DNA of 64,000 nucleotides. It comes from Sporosarcina sp. FSL K6-1522 (lineage in GTDB: Bacteria; Bacillota; Bacilli; Bacillales_A; Planococcaceae). The stretch's first letter is position 1. Each line of letters opens with the position of its first letter. Positions 34,343-43,897 of this stretch are shown one piece after another. The stretch covers positions 3,136,501 through 3,200,500 of the forward strand of contig NZ_CP152019.1 in NCBI RefSeq assembly GCF_038622445.1, in the 5' to 3' direction. The translations under genes were made by a program, and so were the position numbers. The notes beneath the pieces are model-generated. The model searched no databases, was not told where the DNA came from, and saw only the letters and a program-made list of their open reading frames with translations.

Positions 34343-35869
34343 TCACTCAATTTCATGCTCTGCAAGAACGGTTGCGATTTCATCTTCAATCGATGTTACT
34401 GATCCGCCTAGCACATTATTGATCATGATTGAAAAAATCAGTCTTTCCCCATCCTTCGATGTGACATAACCCGAAAGTGAAGAAACGCCTGTCAGAGAGC
34501 CTGTCTTTGCTTTGACATTCCCTTTCGTTGAAGGTGCAGTCATCCGACTTCGTAATGTTCCCCCAACAAAACGATCTGCTTCACCTGCTACTGGTAGAGA
34601 ATTCTCGAAAGTAGGGAACCAACTTTTTCGTTGGGCCGCGAAGAGCATTTGTGATAGATCATCTGCTGGAATAAAGTTTTTATGGGACATACCTGATCCG
34701 TCACGAAGCATGATTGTGTTCCCATCCACTCCTAAATCAGTGACAACCTTCTTGATGACCTCAAGTCCTTTGTCCCAACTTCCTTCACCATGCACCACTT
34801 TCCCCATCTCTTTCGTCAGTACTTCCCCAAGTCCATTGTTACTTAGCTTCATAAATGGAACGAGAATCTCCTTGAGTTCCATTGATTTTTTAGATGTAAG
34901 CACAGTTGCTCCACCTGGTGTAACACCTACTTGCATTTTCGGATTACCAGCGAATGTCACACCATTTTCTATAAGAGATTTTTGAAAAATATCAACTACA
35001 TAGCCAGTCGGTTCCCATACAGCTACCCATGACCTAGATCTCACACCTTCTAACGGAATTGTCCCTTCTATAAGAATGTTATTCGTGCCATGCTCTCTTT
35101 CGATGGAAATCTTTTTCGGCTCATTTTTTGCAGTTGTCACCGTTTTATTTATTATTTTCACGTAATCCGTTTCAGGCGAAAGTGTAACTTTAGCATTCTC
35201 ACCTATTTCTGAACCTGGATTCACTTCTACAATTACTGTTCCTGTATCATAATCTTCATTCGGAGAAACAGTTAATGCAGAAACTTGTGCTCCAGTATAG
35301 AAAGACTCATCCGACCAGTTCAAGTCCTGAGAAAGCCGGACATCATCATACCAACTGTCATCACCAATTAGATTTCCTTTAATTTTATGAATACCTTTAG
35401 CCTTTAAATCTTTCGCAAACTGATCAAAATCCTCTTTCAGGAGCGTCGGGTCTCCTTTTCCTTTCAGATAGACATTTCCTTGTAGAACCTTTCCACGCAA
35501 TTCCCCATCTGTCAGTACTTCCGTTGTGAATTGATAATCCTCTCCTAATGTTTCCAATGCCGCCGCAGTTGTAAGTAACTTCATGTTGGATGCAGGATGT
35601 AATCGTATATCGCCAAACTGTGAATACAAGACTTCTGCTGTATCAGCATGGCGAATACTTACCCCAGTGATTGAACCTTTCAGAAGTGGATTTTCCAGAA
35701 TCCTATCTATCTTTTCATCGAGTGTCGCCGCTTCAATTGCCACGCCTTGTTTTGTGTCATTTGTTGCAACTGCAAATAATGATTGTCCCCCTATTTGCAC
35801 TGGTAAAAAGAAAAGCGCAGCAATAAGGAAAAAGAGTGCTGCTTTTTTTACATAATTTTTGTTACACAT
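34343..35869 (-). CDS. dacC: D-alanyl-D-alanine carboxypeptidase/endopeptidase, S13 family (DacC/PBP4-type)
   Basis: 508 residues. A signal peptide covers the first 34 residues (hydrophobic core ALFFLIAALFFLPV). The S13 active site is complete: SNMK (SxxK) near residue 94, SNN near 345 and KTGS near 460. The large insertion between SxxK and SxN is the hallmark of PBP4/DacB/DacC. It trims peptidoglycan stem peptides outside the membrane. B. subtilis DacC has 491 residues, so the length fits. GAGGATG precedes the ATG. Monocistronic. Confidence 0.9.
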   Translation of the reverse strand: MCNKNYVKKAALFFLIAALFFLPVQIGGQSLFAVATNDTKQGVAIEAATLDEKIDRILENPLLKGSITGVSIRHADTAEVLYSQFGDIRLHPASNMKLLTTAAALETLGEDYQFTTEVLTDGELRGKVLQGNVYLKGKGDPTLLKEDFDQFAKDLKAKGIHKIKGNLIGDDSWYDDVRLSQDLNWSDESFYTGAQVSALTVSPNEDYDTGTVIVEVNPGSEIGENAKVTLSPETDYVKIINKTVTTAKNEPKKISIEREHGTNNILIEGTIPLEGVRSRSWVAVWEPTGYVVDIFQKSLIENGVTFAGNPKMQVGVTPGGATVLTSKKSMELKEILVPFMKLSNNGLGEVLTKEMGKVVHGEGSWDKGLEVIKKVVTDLGVDGNTIMLRDGSGMSHKNFIPADDLSQMLFAAQRKSWFPTFENSLPVAGEADRFVGGTLRSRMTAPSTKGNVKAKTGSLTGVSSLSGYVTSKDGERLIFSIMINNVLGGSVTSIEDEIATVLAEHEIE

Positions 35870-36206
35870 GGTCTGTCCACATCCTCTTCATATTATCGTT
35901 ACAATTTTTACAATTATACGACAATTACAGGGATTACAACAGACTTTGTCGATGAAACAGTTCTACTAACCTAGGAATAAAAATACTGTTAAGGACAACG
36001 ATAGAGGTGAATTGTCAGATTATAGTGAGAGATACCTATTTATAAAGAAATCGTTAACCATAATTCGTTTCAAGATTACGCGGATCTGCTTTCAAAATTT
36101 TTTATACTGTCGATTTGTCGGAACAAGATCTCATACGTATAAACCTTTATGAGAAATATACCGGTAAAAAGTCCGGTTGAATTGAGGATAGCTGCAGTAT
36201 GGGCAC
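35870..36206. other. Gene-free stretch upstream of dacC
   Basis: AT-rich with no supported gene. Short frames such as the one reading EIVNHNSFQDYADLLSKFF around 36050-36150 have no start and no RBS. The dacC promoter should lie at its left edge, but no clear -35/-10 pair stands out. Confidence 0.5.
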
Positions 36207-36250
36207 AAAAAACACTGGCAATCCGCTCGATGGATTGCCAGTGTTTTTTT
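36207..36250. terminator. Terminator of the RtcB gene
   Basis: AAAAAACACTGGCAATCC pairs with GGATTGCCAGTGTTTTTTT around a 7-base loop. A strong bidirectional hairpin 66 bp after the rtcB-like stop. Confidence 0.85.
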
Positions 36251-36316
36251 CAAAAGTGATTGGCGAAATCTGAAGTCCCTAACAAACACACGCTGTTATC
36301 TGAAAAACCCCCTCAC

Positions 36317-37525
36317 TTAATCCTTATACGGATCAAACTCATTTGCCCCCGCCATGCAAACGCCGACCGGTTTCAAAACATGTAAAATATCAATCGTCTC
36401 TTTATGTGCATCCAATACCGTTTGTAGTTTTCGGTAGACGAATGGACTTTCATCCGTCCCTCCCCCACGTAGCATGACGCCAAATTCTTTCACTGCGTCG
36501 TCCATCTGCTGCTGGGAGATTGCGCCACCAGAGCGCGTGCGCTTTTTCCAATTCATCTTTCCTGCTGCTTGTGTACGGCTCATAATCCGCCCCGCGCCAT
36601 GAACTGTGCTGTAAAATGCCTGTTCATTATCCACATTGTCTTTCCCTTGCACAATCACCGAAATGTCCCCCATACTGCCGCCGATAAAACCTAACTGTCC
36701 CGGTGCAGACGGTGTTGCGCCCTTTCGAACAACAATCGTTTCCTTCCCCTGATGCATCTCTTTCCAAGCAAAGTTATGATGATTATGTACTTCAAATAAC
36801 GCTTCGGCACGCAAAATGCGAAGAACTTGCTCGATAACATAATCCCTTCCCGCATACGCATATTTCCCCGCCAATGTCATCGCTCGATAATACATATCGC
36901 CTAGTTCACTATCCAAGTCGATTAGTGTCGGTGGTTGTTCCATACTTTCACCAGGAGCTTTATCGGAAAATCCACGATTATTGGCCAAGTTTAGAAAACC
37001 GCTCGCTGTCTTATGCCCAAACCCTCGGCTGCCAAAATGGTTGGCAATCCATAGATCTCCTGTCTTTTCTTCAACAAGGAGATCGACATAATGGTTACCC
37101 GAACCGACAGTCCCTAACTGATCAATCGCCAACTTTTTAAGACGATCATGTTCTTGCTTCCCAATCTGACTGAAAACATTCCAATCTGGATCATCAAACA
37201 AAGCATGATCTACACGCTTCTTACTTTTTCGTCCAATACCAAAAGAAATCTTCCCCGCAATTTCATCCATAATGCTTGGCAAATTCGTTTTAATATCATC
37301 GTACTTTATATTCGTTCTAACTGCTTTATTGCCACAAGCAATGTCATAACCGACGCCAGAAGGAGAAATTTGTCCATCGTAGACAACGACTCCGCCCACT
37401 GGCTGACTATAGCCATAATGCCCATCTGCACAAAGTACACCACCTCGGACATTTCCGGTTTCCAAACAGTTCTGAAACTGCCGTAATGTATTTTCTTCGT
37501 GCTCTCCAAAAATTACTTTTTGCAT
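36317..37525 (-). CDS. rtcB: RtcB-family RNA ligase
   Basis: 402 residues. RtcB joins RNA 2',3'-cyclic phosphate or 3'-phosphate ends to 5'-OH with GTP and Mn. Metal and guanylate ligands are visible: ADGHYGY, GVGYDIACGNKAV (Cys ligand), GTVGSGNHYVD, NHFGSRGFGH, HNHHNFA, RKGATPS and the HGAGR motif with the His that becomes guanylylated. The end VGVCMAG is typical. No archease gene adjoins it. It stands alone, so an RNA-repair role is inferred from the family only. AGGAGC lies before the ATG. Confidence 0.9.
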   Translation of the reverse strand: MQKVIFGEHEENTLRQFQNCLETGNVRGGVLCADGHYGYSQPVGGVVVYDGQISPSGVGYDIACGNKAVRTNIKYDDIKTNLPSIMDEIAGKISFGIGRKSKKRVDHALFDDPDWNVFSQIGKQEHDRLKKLAIDQLGTVGSGNHYVDLLVEEKTGDLWIANHFGSRGFGHKTASGFLNLANNRGFSDKAPGESMEQPPTLIDLDSELGDMYYRAMTLAGKYAYAGRDYVIEQVLRILRAEALFEVHNHHNFAWKEMHQGKETIVVRKGATPSAPGQLGFIGGSMGDISVIVQGKDNVDNEQAFYSTVHGAGRIMSRTQAAGKMNWKKRTRSGGAISQQQMDDAVKEFGVMLRGGGTDESPFVYRKLQTVLDAHKETIDILHVLKPVGVCMAGANEFDPYKD

Positions 37526-37718
37526 ATAACATAGCTCCTATCATTTGAATTATATAAATTAAACTAAAGATTTCATTCACAAACACCTAGCATTTAAAGC
37601 CTTTTCAGCAAACTCACTCTTAATTTTCTAGTCTTTACTTTTTCATGAAACTAATTGTATGATCAATCGTATAGTAACTTGAACAATATTTCATGATAAA
37701 GAAAGGACAGTGACACAT

Positions 37719-38450
37719 ATGAGATCATCCAATCCAAGTTTAGGAAAAGACACTTTCTATGGACTACAAGCAGAACGTGGCAAGATGATGACCATCCAAG
37801 GTACCGCGAACAAAACGTTTATTCTGTTTTTGTTATTATGTACAACTGCACTCTTCACATGGTATCAATATTTCTCAGGAAATAATATTCAACCCCTGTT
37901 ATGGATTGGTTTCTTAGGTGGTTTCGTAGTAGCCCTCATAACGATTTTCGTGAAAAAAGTAGCGCCTTACACAGCACCACTTTATGCACTTTTAGAGGGG
38001 CTTGCCATCGGAGGAATCTCGGCTGTATTCGAAACTCAATTTGCCGGGATCACCACACAGGCCATCCTACTAACACTTGGGACACTCTTTTCCCTTTTGT
38101 TTGCGTATCGTTCAGGCCTTATCAACGTCACCGCAAAATTTAGACTCGGCATTGTTGCTGCAACCGGAGCCATTTTCTTTGTCTACATCGTGGACTTCAT
38201 TCTCCGTTTCTTCGGAATGGGAGTTCCTTTCATCCATGAAACCGGAATTGTCGGCATCCTCATTTCCGTTGTGATCGTCATCGTCGCCGCATTGAATCTT
38301 GTACTAGACTTTGATTTCATCGAAAAAGGGGTCGAACAACGAGCACCCAAATACATGGAATGGTACAGCGCATTCGGCTTAATGGTCACACTTGTGTGGT
38401 TGTATCTTGAAATGTTAAGACTTATTTCTAAAATAAGAAGTGACAAATGA
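37719..38450 (+). CDS. Bax inhibitor-1 / YccA-like membrane protein
   Basis: About 243 residues with seven predicted helices. The N-terminus MRSSNPSLGKDTF and the helix-2-3 region PYTAPLYALLEGLAIGGISAVFE match the YccA-like branch of the Bax inhibitor-1 superfamily, with the conserved acidic residues ALNLVLDFDFIEKG in helix 6-7, which in BsYetJ form the pH-sensing Asp pair of a calcium leak channel. Start at ATG 37719 with AAAGGA; a GTG three codons earlier overlaps the RBS. Monocistronic. Confidence 0.85.
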   Translation: MRSSNPSLGKDTFYGLQAERGKMMTIQGTANKTFILFLLLCTTALFTWYQYFSGNNIQPLLWIGFLGGFVVALITIFVKKVAPYTAPLYALLEGLAIGGISAVFETQFAGITTQAILLTLGTLFSLLFAYRSGLINVTAKFRLGIVAATGAIFFVYIVDFILRFFGMGVPFIHETGIVGILISVVIVIVAALNLVLDFDFIEKGVEQRAPKYMEWYSAFGLMVTLVWLYLEMLRLISKIRSDK

Positions 38451-38539
38451 ACATTACCTAGCCGTTTGTATTTATTCCAACCAGTTTAATATTAGCATTT
38501 TCTAGTAGTAAAGGGAATGAATAACCATACTTAGTAACC

Positions 38540-38595
38540 CGTATAATGCTAGGTTCTACATTCATCGAAGTCGGATTAGAACTTAGCACTATACG
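38540..38595. repeat. Imperfect 19-bp inverted repeat
   Basis: CGTATAATGCTAGGTTCTA (38540-38558) is the inverse of TAGAACTTAGCACTATACG (38577-38595) except for two bases, with an 18-base loop. No T tract follows. It may be a relic of a transposon end or a structured RNA; the function is unknown. Confidence 0.5.
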
Positions 38596-38971
38596 AAACT
38601 TCATCCAAGCTGATTTTTTTCAGTAAATACGTCTCCCTCACCTCGAAGCTCCCCGCCTGAACTACTCAATAGTCAAATGGTCAGGCGTAAGCACCCTCTT
38701 ATTTAATCTTGTCCATGAAGTGCTCTACTATCCTTGCTGCTAAATCTCAAATGAGGTACTTCTCATCATAAACTAGCTTCCATATCAGTTGAATAGTTGA
38801 TTTTTTCACTATTTCTCCATTACTTAAACTCTACTACATCATTGTGAATAGGCTATTATACACCCAAACCCCTTATACAGATTAATCTCAATTGTGTTAT
38901 AATTATAGACGTACTATTAGTATGCATATGAAATTATTCATAGCGATTGCAAAAAGGGAGTGGGAGATTTG
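38596..38971. other. Gene-poor stretch before the acyl-CoA ligase
   Basis: No complete gene. A second inverted repeat, CGCCTGA (38654-38660) with TCAGGCG (38681-38687), is present. On the minus strand around 38690-38770 a short frame reads DLAARIVEHFMDKIK before a stop, like the tail of a lost gene. TTGTGTTATAAT near 38894 could be the -10 region of the ligase promoter. Confidence 0.4.
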
Positions 38972-40510
38972 ATGACAATAGGGAATATCATCAGACAGAA
39001 TGCGCTGAAATATAAGAACAAGCCAGCCGTCATGTTTCAAAATACACAATTGACATATGACGAGTTAAACAATCGAGCGAATCGGCTTGCGAATGCATTA
39101 CTAAATCGCGGGTACCAAAAAGGGGATAAGGTAGCCGTTTTCATGAAAAATCATGGGGTTCATGCTGAAATCATTGTGGCGTTATCAAAAATTGGTGTCA
39201 TTTTTGTTCCGATCAACTATCGGCTAGTTGGCCCGGAAATCGACTACATTATCCGGCATTCCGATAGTCGGGGAATCATCTTGACTGCGGAATATGCAGA
39301 TGATGTAGGGGCTTTGCTTACAGACCTTCCGCAGCTAGATACAGTGATTGTTGTAGGGGAAACTGCTCTCGAAAAGACACTTGATTATGAAAAATTGTTA
39401 GAACAAGCGTCTACTTCAGAACCGAAAATGGAAGTCACTGAAGCAGACACATTTTACATAGGCTATACATCAGGGACGACTGGAAAACCTAAAGGCGTCG
39501 TCATTTCCCACAAATCGCGTGTGGTAACAAGTATGGCTGCCGCCTTTGAATATAAAATCGATGATAATGATGTGCACCTTGTTGGAGGACCCATCTATCA
39601 CGCTGCGCCATTGATTTTCCTTGTGACGCAACTCATTGTAGGAGGCACCATTGTCATTCATGAAACATTCAAACCCGACAAAGTGCTCAAAGACATTGAG
39701 CGTTATCAAATCACCAACATGTTTCTTGCACCAACCATGTATAATTTCCTCGTAAATATCGAGACAAAAGTGAAACAACAGTTTGATATCTCTTCGATGC
39801 GAGTACTGATATCAGCGGGATCACCGCTTGCAACAAAGTCTAAAGAGGATATTCAAGATTTCTTTACAAATGTCGACTTACATGAATTCTACGGCTCAAC
39901 TGAAAGTGCAATTACGCTCAACATCAAGCCACGTGATATTAATCGCAAAGATCGTAGCGTTGGACTTCCGTTCCCGCTGGTGGAATGCTTACTATTAGAC
40001 GAAAACAAAGAAGTGGTTCCACAAGGAGAAATTGGCGAACTTTATTTTAAAGGGCCCTATTTGTTAGACACCTATTATAAAAACCCAGAAGAGACAGCAA
40101 AATGTTTCCATAATGGCTATTTTTCCGTTGGCGATATGGGGGTACAAGATGCTGAAGGGTTTTATTCAATTGTTGACCGAAAAAAAGATATGCTTATTAG
40201 CGGGGGCGTAAATATCTATCCACGTGATATTGAAGAAGTGCTTTATACGCACCCGAACATATTGGATGTGGCTGTCATTGGCGTTCCCGATCCCGTATGG
40301 GGTGAATCTGTCAAAGCCATCGTAGTTCTGCGCGACAACGAAAATCTAACGGAAAAAGAAGTCATACAGTTTTGCGAAGGTAAAATAGCGGGCTATAAAA
40401 AACCGAGATCCGTTAGTTTCCTAGCAGAATTACCTCGCAATCCGTCAGGGAAAATTCTAAAAAATGAATTGCGCAATCACTATTGGGAAAATACAGAAAG
40501 TAAAATATAA
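38972..40510 (+). CDS. AMP-forming acyl-CoA synthetase
   Basis: About 512 residues of the ANL superfamily. Motifs in order: P-loop YTSGTTGKPKGV near residue 160, HAAPLIF, FYGSTESA, the hinge region YFSVGDMGVQDAEGFYSIVDRKKDMLISGG and the catalytic Lys in NPSGKILKNELR. The substrate is probably a fatty or aryl acid. It is intact and monocistronic, whereas the paralogue at 23442-25025 is interrupted, so it could in principle replace it. Start ATG at 38972 with GGGAGTGGGAG upstream. Confidence 0.9.
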   Translation: MTIGNIIRQNALKYKNKPAVMFQNTQLTYDELNNRANRLANALLNRGYQKGDKVAVFMKNHGVHAEIIVALSKIGVIFVPINYRLVGPEIDYIIRHSDSRGIILTAEYADDVGALLTDLPQLDTVIVVGETALEKTLDYEKLLEQASTSEPKMEVTEADTFYIGYTSGTTGKPKGVVISHKSRVVTSMAAAFEYKIDDNDVHLVGGPIYHAAPLIFLVTQLIVGGTIVIHETFKPDKVLKDIERYQITNMFLAPTMYNFLVNIETKVKQQFDISSMRVLISAGSPLATKSKEDIQDFFTNVDLHEFYGSTESAITLNIKPRDINRKDRSVGLPFPLVECLLLDENKEVVPQGEIGELYFKGPYLLDTYYKNPEETAKCFHNGYFSVGDMGVQDAEGFYSIVDRKKDMLISGGVNIYPRDIEEVLYTHPNILDVAVIGVPDPVWGESVKAIVVLRDNENLTEKEVIQFCEGKIAGYKKPRSVSFLAELPRNPSGKILKNELRNHYWENTESKI

Positions 40511-40517
40511 TGCAATC

Positions 40518-40556
40518 AGAAAGGAATTATGGACAAAACGCCATAATTCCTTTTTA
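40518..40556 (+). terminator. Terminator of the acyl-CoA ligase gene
   Basis: AAAGGAATTATGG pairs with CCATAATTCCTTT, followed by TTTAT. Confidence 0.85.
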
Positions 40557-40759
40557 TACTGTCATATTTTTGTCATCTAGCAAAACATTACCTCTATATG
40601 CGAGCCTCTTTGCAATTCTCAAATTCAGTAGCCATCCTTATTCATCAGGTCTTTCTTGACGCCCGACATGATTCTTGTTATCCTATGTCCGCGTTCTATT
40701 CTGGATGGGACAATCACTATGAATTTACTGGATGCCATCCTACTTGTCGGAGGTACTAC

Positions 40760-41863
40760 TTGAAAAAATTTGTTTACCTAATCATCATTGGGCTTTGTTT
40801 TGTCGCCTCGCTTGTATTTGTTCACCACAACTATACATTCTATGAGCGCCCTATCGCCAAAGTCATGGAAGTGGAATCAGGAGATCCCACAGCAATTCTT
40901 GACATGCACCAAAATAAGGACCAGCTATTTACGCAACAGATCATTGCCGAATTAAAAAATGGCGATCATAAAGGACAGCGCATTTATTTAACAAATCAGT
41001 ATTCTAAGTCCGGCGCTTACGACCAAGCCTACCGTGTGGGCGATGCACTCTTCGTTTTCATCGATTCAGAAAGCGAAAAAAGTTCCAACATCACCGGAAC
41101 GATTGAAGACGTCAAACGTGATCAGCATTTAATGATTGTGACATGGATTTTCATCTTCATTTTACTACTCATTGGAAAAAAGCAAGGGCTATTCGCGATT
41201 ATTAGTTTAGCTGTCAATGCTCTTTTATTAGCATTCGCATTAGATATTTATGTAAAGAATCCAAGTGTCAATTTACTAGTTATATGTGGAATATGTGCGA
41301 TTTTATTTACCGTTTTTTCGCTATTACTCGTGAATGGTTTTAATGAAAAAACGTATGCAGCGATTATTGCGACACTGCTCGGGACGGTTAGCTCGTTACT
41401 CATCACCTATGTCGTCATGCGCATCACTTCTGAAAATGGTCTACAGTACGAAGAAATGCAATTTCTAACGCGCCCTTACAAACTCGTGTTTATCGCAGGT
41501 TTATTCATCGGCTCTTTAGGCGCTGTCATGGATGTCGCCATTACGATGTCTTCTTCTATTTTTGGCTTATACGAAAAAGATCACACGATTTCCGTAGCAG
41601 CCCTCAAAAAGTCCGGATTGGAAATCGGAAAAGACATTATGGGCACGATGACGGGCATTTTGTTTTTCGCCTATTTGAGCGGTTCCATTCCGATGCTCAT
41701 TCTGTATTTGAAAAATGCTTCTACATTGGGGTTTTCTCTTTCCATCAATCTTTCGTTGGAATTAGCGCGAGCCCTAGCTGGCGGTATCGGCATTGTATTA
41801 ACGATTCCCATCGGTCTGTATACGACGATTTATTTCGTTAATCGAAAGAGGGGTACACGATGA
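40760..41863 (+). CDS. YibE/F-family membrane protein (YibE-like)
   Basis: 367 residues from a TTG at 40760 with GGAGG six bases upstream; this beats the ATG at 40598, which has no RBS and would add 54 unlikely residues. The product starts with a hydrophobic anchor, followed by an extracytoplasmic region of about 110 residues and seven or so helices. GSLGAVMDVAITMSSSI is the family signature. YibE/YibF pairs are known in Lactococcus and Bacilli as membrane proteins without an assigned function. The stop overlaps the next start (ATGA). Confidence 0.85.
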   Translation: MKKFVYLIIIGLCFVASLVFVHHNYTFYERPIAKVMEVESGDPTAILDMHQNKDQLFTQQIIAELKNGDHKGQRIYLTNQYSKSGAYDQAYRVGDALFVFIDSESEKSSNITGTIEDVKRDQHLMIVTWIFIFILLLIGKKQGLFAIISLAVNALLLAFALDIYVKNPSVNLLVICGICAILFTVFSLLLVNGFNEKTYAAIIATLLGTVSSLLITYVVMRITSENGLQYEEMQFLTRPYKLVFIAGLFIGSLGAVMDVAITMSSSIFGLYEKDHTISVAALKKSGLEIGKDIMGTMTGILFFAYLSGSIPMLILYLKNASTLGFSLSINLSLELARALAGGIGIVLTIPIGLYTTIYFVNRKRGTR

Positions 41864-42633
41864 ATGTTTTAGTGTGGCTAGCAGCCATTTTATTACTCTT
41901 GATGGTAGTCGTTGGTGGGAGGCAAGGCGCACGGTCCTTTATTTCGCTGCTGTTAAACTTCGGCGTGCTTCTGCTCACCATCATTTTTATGACAGACCCA
42001 ACTGCCAACCCCATTATTTTGACGATGGTTGGCAGTACAATCATTAGCTGCATCAGTCTATTTTATATTAATGAAGTAAATGTCAAAACCAAAACGGCAT
42101 TCCTATCTACGATGATTACGATCGTGATTTTACTGTTTTTCATCGAATTTGTCACAAAGGGTGCGATGATTCAAGGATTTCATGAGGAAGAGATGGATGA
42201 ACTTACGATGTTCTCCCTGCATATTGGCGTAGATTTTGTTAAAATCGCCACGTCGATGGTCATTATGAGTACAATCGGTGCCATCATTGATATTGCGATT
42301 TCCATCACCTCCCCAATGAGTGAAATCTTTCATCACCATCCCTCCATGAGTCGGAAGGAGTTATTCACCTCTGGGTTAAGTATTGGAAGAGATATTTTAG
42401 GCTCGAATACCAATACGTTATTTTTCGCCTTCTTTGGCGGCTACATGGGATTGCTCATTTGGTTTAAAGACCTTAACTATTCGATTGGTAAAGTGATCAA
42501 TTCCAAGGTATTTAGCGTTGAGATGGTCACAATCCTTTGTGCTGGAATCGGCATTGCCTTAGTTGTTCCCATTGCTTCTTGGATTAGTGCTTATTTCCTG
42601 GTAAAGACGCGGGAAAAAATTGAACAAGAATGA
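41860..42633 (+). CDS. YibE/F-family membrane protein (YibF-like)
   Basis: 257 residues with about seven helices, the short partner of the preceding gene. It repeats the family signature in STIGAIIDIAISITSPM and SIGRDILGSNTNTLFFAFFGGY. The 4-bp overlap indicates translational coupling and the pair probably forms one complex. A terminator follows 30 bp later. Confidence 0.85.
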   Translation: MNVLVWLAAILLLLMVVVGGRQGARSFISLLLNFGVLLLTIIFMTDPTANPIILTMVGSTIISCISLFYINEVNVKTKTAFLSTMITIVILLFFIEFVTKGAMIQGFHEEEMDELTMFSLHIGVDFVKIATSMVIMSTIGAIIDIAISITSPMSEIFHHHPSMSRKELFTSGLSIGRDILGSNTNTLFFAFFGGYMGLLIWFKDLNYSIGKVINSKVFSVEMVTILCAGIGIALVVPIASWISAYFLVKTREKIEQE

Positions 42634-42663
42634 GTTTTCCATATAGGACTAGCATTACACGAC

Positions 42664-42712
42664 AAACGCATCTACCCGGGTTACCAAACTCAAAGGTGGA
42701 TGCGTTTTTTTC
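42664..42712 (+). terminator. Terminator of the YibE/YibF pair
   Basis: AAACGCATCTACC pairs with GGTGGATGCGTTT around a 20-base loop, followed by TTTTTC. Confidence 0.8.
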
Positions 42713-42896
42713 GTGTAGACTACGTTCAACTGATAACGCAAGTCCATTTGATGAAAAGAGTCACTACAATCTCAGATACACTCTTTAAAAAATCAGTTCG
42801 AATGACTTCATGAACAAGTTTAAATAACAAACAAGACTTGTGTGCTGTTTAGAAATATCCGAAAACCCGGCTCCCTATCTCCTCGTATCCTACGGA

Positions 42897-43349
42897 TTAA
42901 TCCTTTTCATTTATCTTGTATGGGAGACATTCTTTCCCCCGCCTAATGCTTGCTGTACCATCTATTGTAGTATAAGGCGGCATTTCAGGAAGAACATTCA
43001 TGATTAACAGCCTAATCGTATGGTTTTTATAAAATAATTCATCGAATGAAGGTGTCAGATGGGGAGTTGTCTGTTCATAGATTCTTTGTTGGAATTCATG
43101 TATGTCCACATCAAATGGAACTCCTATTAAAACCCGATCCAGCCCTCGTACTCTGTCGGCTACGCCAAAAACAACACTCCCCCCACCGCCGTTCGCCATG
43201 CAAACCGCATATTTAATCATTTTTTTCACATTATCTTCTCGACATCGATCATTCCATTGTTTGAAATCCAAATCTTGTGCCTCAAAATCATCTGCAATAT
43301 GATGCTCCAATTTTTGAATGATGTCCATTATTTCACTTTTACTTTTCAT
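42897..43349 (-). CDS. Short AlbA_2 (Schlafen-like) domain protein
   Basis: About 150 residues from the ATG at 43349 (GGGAGG upstream). LDFKQWNDRCREDNVKKMIKYAVCMANGGGGSVVFGVAD is the AlbA_2 domain, found in putative DNA- or RNA-binding proteins and often fused to an HTH and an ATPase-like C-terminal half. Here the protein stops just after the domain at IRRGKECLPYKI. In longer relatives this spot continues, so this is either a natural short form or a truncated gene. No continuation was found downstream. Confidence 0.65.
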   Translation of the reverse strand: MKSKSEIMDIIQKLEHHIADDFEAQDLDFKQWNDRCREDNVKKMIKYAVCMANGGGGSVVFGVADRVRGLDRVLIGVPFDVDIHEFQQRIYEQTTPHLTPSFDELFYKNHTIRLLIMNVLPEMPPYTTIDGTASIRRGKECLPYKINEKD

Positions 43350-43582
43350 GAAAATATCCTCCCTTTCAATCAAAGATGATCTATATGATAGAGAAATAAG
43401 TTCAATACAAAAAGGGCAGTCCCACATCGCAAATTTACTTGCAGAAACTACCTTTATACTATCTATATGTACGATTGAATAGTCGGTGCCTGTGGACTAC
43501 ACTGACTGCTATTTGCTACATGTCAAAAACCCCTCACCAGTTATACACCAGCAAGGGATTACTCATAATTTGATATTCAAAT

Positions 43583-43705
43583 TTACGCTACAAAAGAAAG
43601 TCGTGCATTTTTCGGGAAACGAGCTAAGGTTTGTTGTGCTTCACCTTGATCAGCAAACTCAAAAATTCGGACGAACTGTTGTTCAAATACTGTAACTACC
43701 CACAT
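43583..43705 (-). CDS. Small conserved protein of 40 residues
   Basis: Starts MWVVTVFEQQFVRIFEFADQ and ends in ARLSFVA. AAGGAG lies 8 bases before the ATG. The opening MW-VTV followed by a phenylalanine-rich strand is like small Bacillus proteins that I recall as conserved but unnamed. One alpha/beta unit is likely. Monocistronic, about 190 bp from the XRE regulator on the same strand. Confidence 0.6.
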   Translation of the reverse strand: MWVVTVFEQQFVRIFEFADQGEAQQTLARFPKNARLSFVA

Positions 43706-43897
43706 TTCGCATTCTCCTTTTCGCTTTCCATTTTGTTTATAACAATACTATACAACATTTTATAGCAAGGAAAAGCAAATTGTGAAACCATTCACAATTC
43801 ATACAAATTCAAAACGCTTACATATGGATATTATGTGACAATATAGATTTTTAGGTATCCCCAAAAGTAGACTGAAGATCATTTCAGCACCAGCTAC

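Noticed and set aside
36001..36180. Possible decayed gene upstream of the rtcB terminator
   Set aside because: Short frames on the plus strand shift repeatedly and match nothing I know.
40598..40759. 54-codon N-terminal extension of the YibE-like protein
   Set aside because: No RBS at 40598, while GGAGG precedes the TTG at 40760 and the family starts with a membrane anchor there.
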